The notes under the pieces: generated by a model
What the model was told of the DNA's origin: nothing
The model's database searches: none
The model's input: the letters and a program-made list of their open reading frames with translations, nothing else
In this document: positions 5,083-5,499 of the stretch, one piece after another
Layout of the letters: the number at the start of each line of letters is the position of its first letter
Numbering within the stretch: the stretch's first letter is position 1
Translations under genes and position numbers: made by a program
Source of the DNA: WYZ-LMO2 sp038731605
GTDB taxonomy: Archaea > Halobacteriota > Archaeoglobi > Archaeoglobales > Archaeoglobaceae
Reading direction: 5' to 3'
Assembly: GCA_038731605.1 (NCBI GenBank)
Contig: JAVYQP010000017.1
Coordinates: forward strand, 1 to 5,499
Length of the DNA stretch: 5,499 nt

Positions 5083-5499
5083 TCTCCCACCCGATCTCCT
5101 TCAAAACCTTTGCAGGCTTTGTCTGATAAGCGTGGATTATATTGCTCACGCTCTTGAAGTCTCTGACGTTGTTCTGGACCATGAACTCCAAAACTCTTTT
5201 TCTCCTTTCGAGCTCTTCGTTCAGCTCTTTGACGCTCCAGCCCCTGTGCTTTCTTATGTCTTCTAAAGCCTTTGAAGTTCCGACCATGAGATGCTCGTCT
5301 TTTACGCTGTCCCACTGGAAAACTGTGCTCGTTCTGAGCATCTTCGTGTGCGCATCCAAGCCAACGATTTCAGCGATCTCGATGTTCCTCCTAACCCTGC
5401 GGTCGTTCACGTATGTTTGAGCTTGGATGCTTATTATGTTCAACGCCTCGAGCATCGGTCTCGGGACTTCTATTGGTGGGTTTTCCAATCGATGAATTG
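5075..5499 (-). CDS. GspE/TadA/ArlI-type secretion ATPase, C-terminal part only
   Basis: About 140 C-terminal residues of a type II/IV secretion ATPase are visible; the frame is open through the window edge, and the first visible residues are IHRLENPPIEVP. TTG at 5488 is an internal Leu codon, not the start. The IEVPRPMLEALNIISIQ segment is the typical region after the catalytic core in archaeal GspE-like ATPases. It is followed by RRVRRNIEIAEIVG (Arg-rich strand), a DAHTKMLRTSTVFQWDSV hairpin, and a helical tail (about SVKELNEELERRKRVLEFM onward). Walker A, Walker B and the His and Asp boxes lie upstream, outside the window. The enzyme would hydrolyse ATP in the cytoplasm to drive pilin assembly through the T2SF protein encoded immediately downstream, with an 8-bp overlap. 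ATPase followed by membrane platform is the standard order in archaeal pilus and archaellum operons. Whether this is the archaellum, an adhesion pilus or a Tad-like system cannot be told from the fragment. Confidence 0.88.
   Translation of the reverse strand, partial: IHRLENPPIEVPRPMLEALNIISIQAQTYVNDRRVRRNIEIAEIVGLDAHTKMLRTSTVFQWDSVKDEHLMVGTSKALEDIRKHRGWSVKELNEELERRKRVLEFMVQNNVRDFKSVSNIIHAYQTKPAKVLKEIGWENV

Noticed and set aside
5058..5315. 85-codon Arg/Lys-rich frame on the - strand
   Set aside because: It is a shifted frame of the ATPase C-terminus with low-complexity basic composition and no supporting start signal.
5486..5488. TTG as a start for the ATPase fragment
   Set aside because: Codons upstream to the window edge stay in frame and encode the conserved family residues IHRLENPP, so the gene simply runs off the edge.
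1..5499. CRISPR array, tRNA, rRNA or transposon
   Set aside because: No regularly spaced long repeats, cloverleaf-like segment, rRNA sequence or transposase motif was found; nearly all bases are within confident genes.

Overview
The window looks like chromosomal DNA from a euryarchaeon, most likely Archaeoglobales-like (Archaeoglobus, Geoglobus or Ferroglobus). The evidence is an archaeal-type CoaD, a TrmB-like winged-helix regulator, a histidine kinase with an archaeal-style LRHDIAN H-box, a FadD-type acyl-CoA synthetase beside a CaiB/BaiF-family enzyme, a paired GspE-like ATPase and two-domain TadC/ArlJ-like membrane protein, and archaeal TATA boxes placed for leaderless or nearly leaderless transcripts. 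The lineage is inferred from the proteins; no rRNA is present to confirm it.

Layout, left to right. The 3' end of an acyl-CoA synthetase gene (+, to 188) converges with coaD (-, 185-631), and the two stop codons overlap. An 80-bp divergent intergenic region (632-711) carries the coaD start signals and the TATA box of a small Cys-rich winged-helix regulator (+, 712-1092). That gene converges with a soluble PAS-sensor histidine kinase (-, 1079-2044). The two genes overlap by 14 bp, inside a perfect hairpin. A second divergent region (2045-2143) holds two TATA boxes and a pair of 9-bp direct repeats, and drives the kinase leftward and a short CaiB/BaiF-family enzyme rightward (+, 2144-3124). The CaiB gene converges, with a 2-bp gap, on a leftward operon for an archaeal type IV pilus or secretion-like machine: the 3' end of a GspE/TadA-type ATPase (-, 5075 to beyond the window end), overlapping by 8 bp with a 651-aa polytopic T2SF protein (-, 3127-5082).

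How the genes fit together. The acyl-CoA synthetase and the CaiB-family protein both belong to CoA-thioester chemistry (activation and racemisation or CoA transfer of acyl chains), and CoaD makes a CoA precursor, so the left half has a loose CoA/acyl-CoA theme. The regulator and the orphan kinase are candidate control elements. The ATPase and membrane protein form one assembly motor and platform. No CRISPR array, tRNA, rRNA, insertion sequence or obvious horizontally acquired island was seen. The most interesting non-coding signals are the promoter-flanking direct repeats at 2085-2135 and the stop-codon hairpin at 1077-1094. I see no clearly new multi-gene system.
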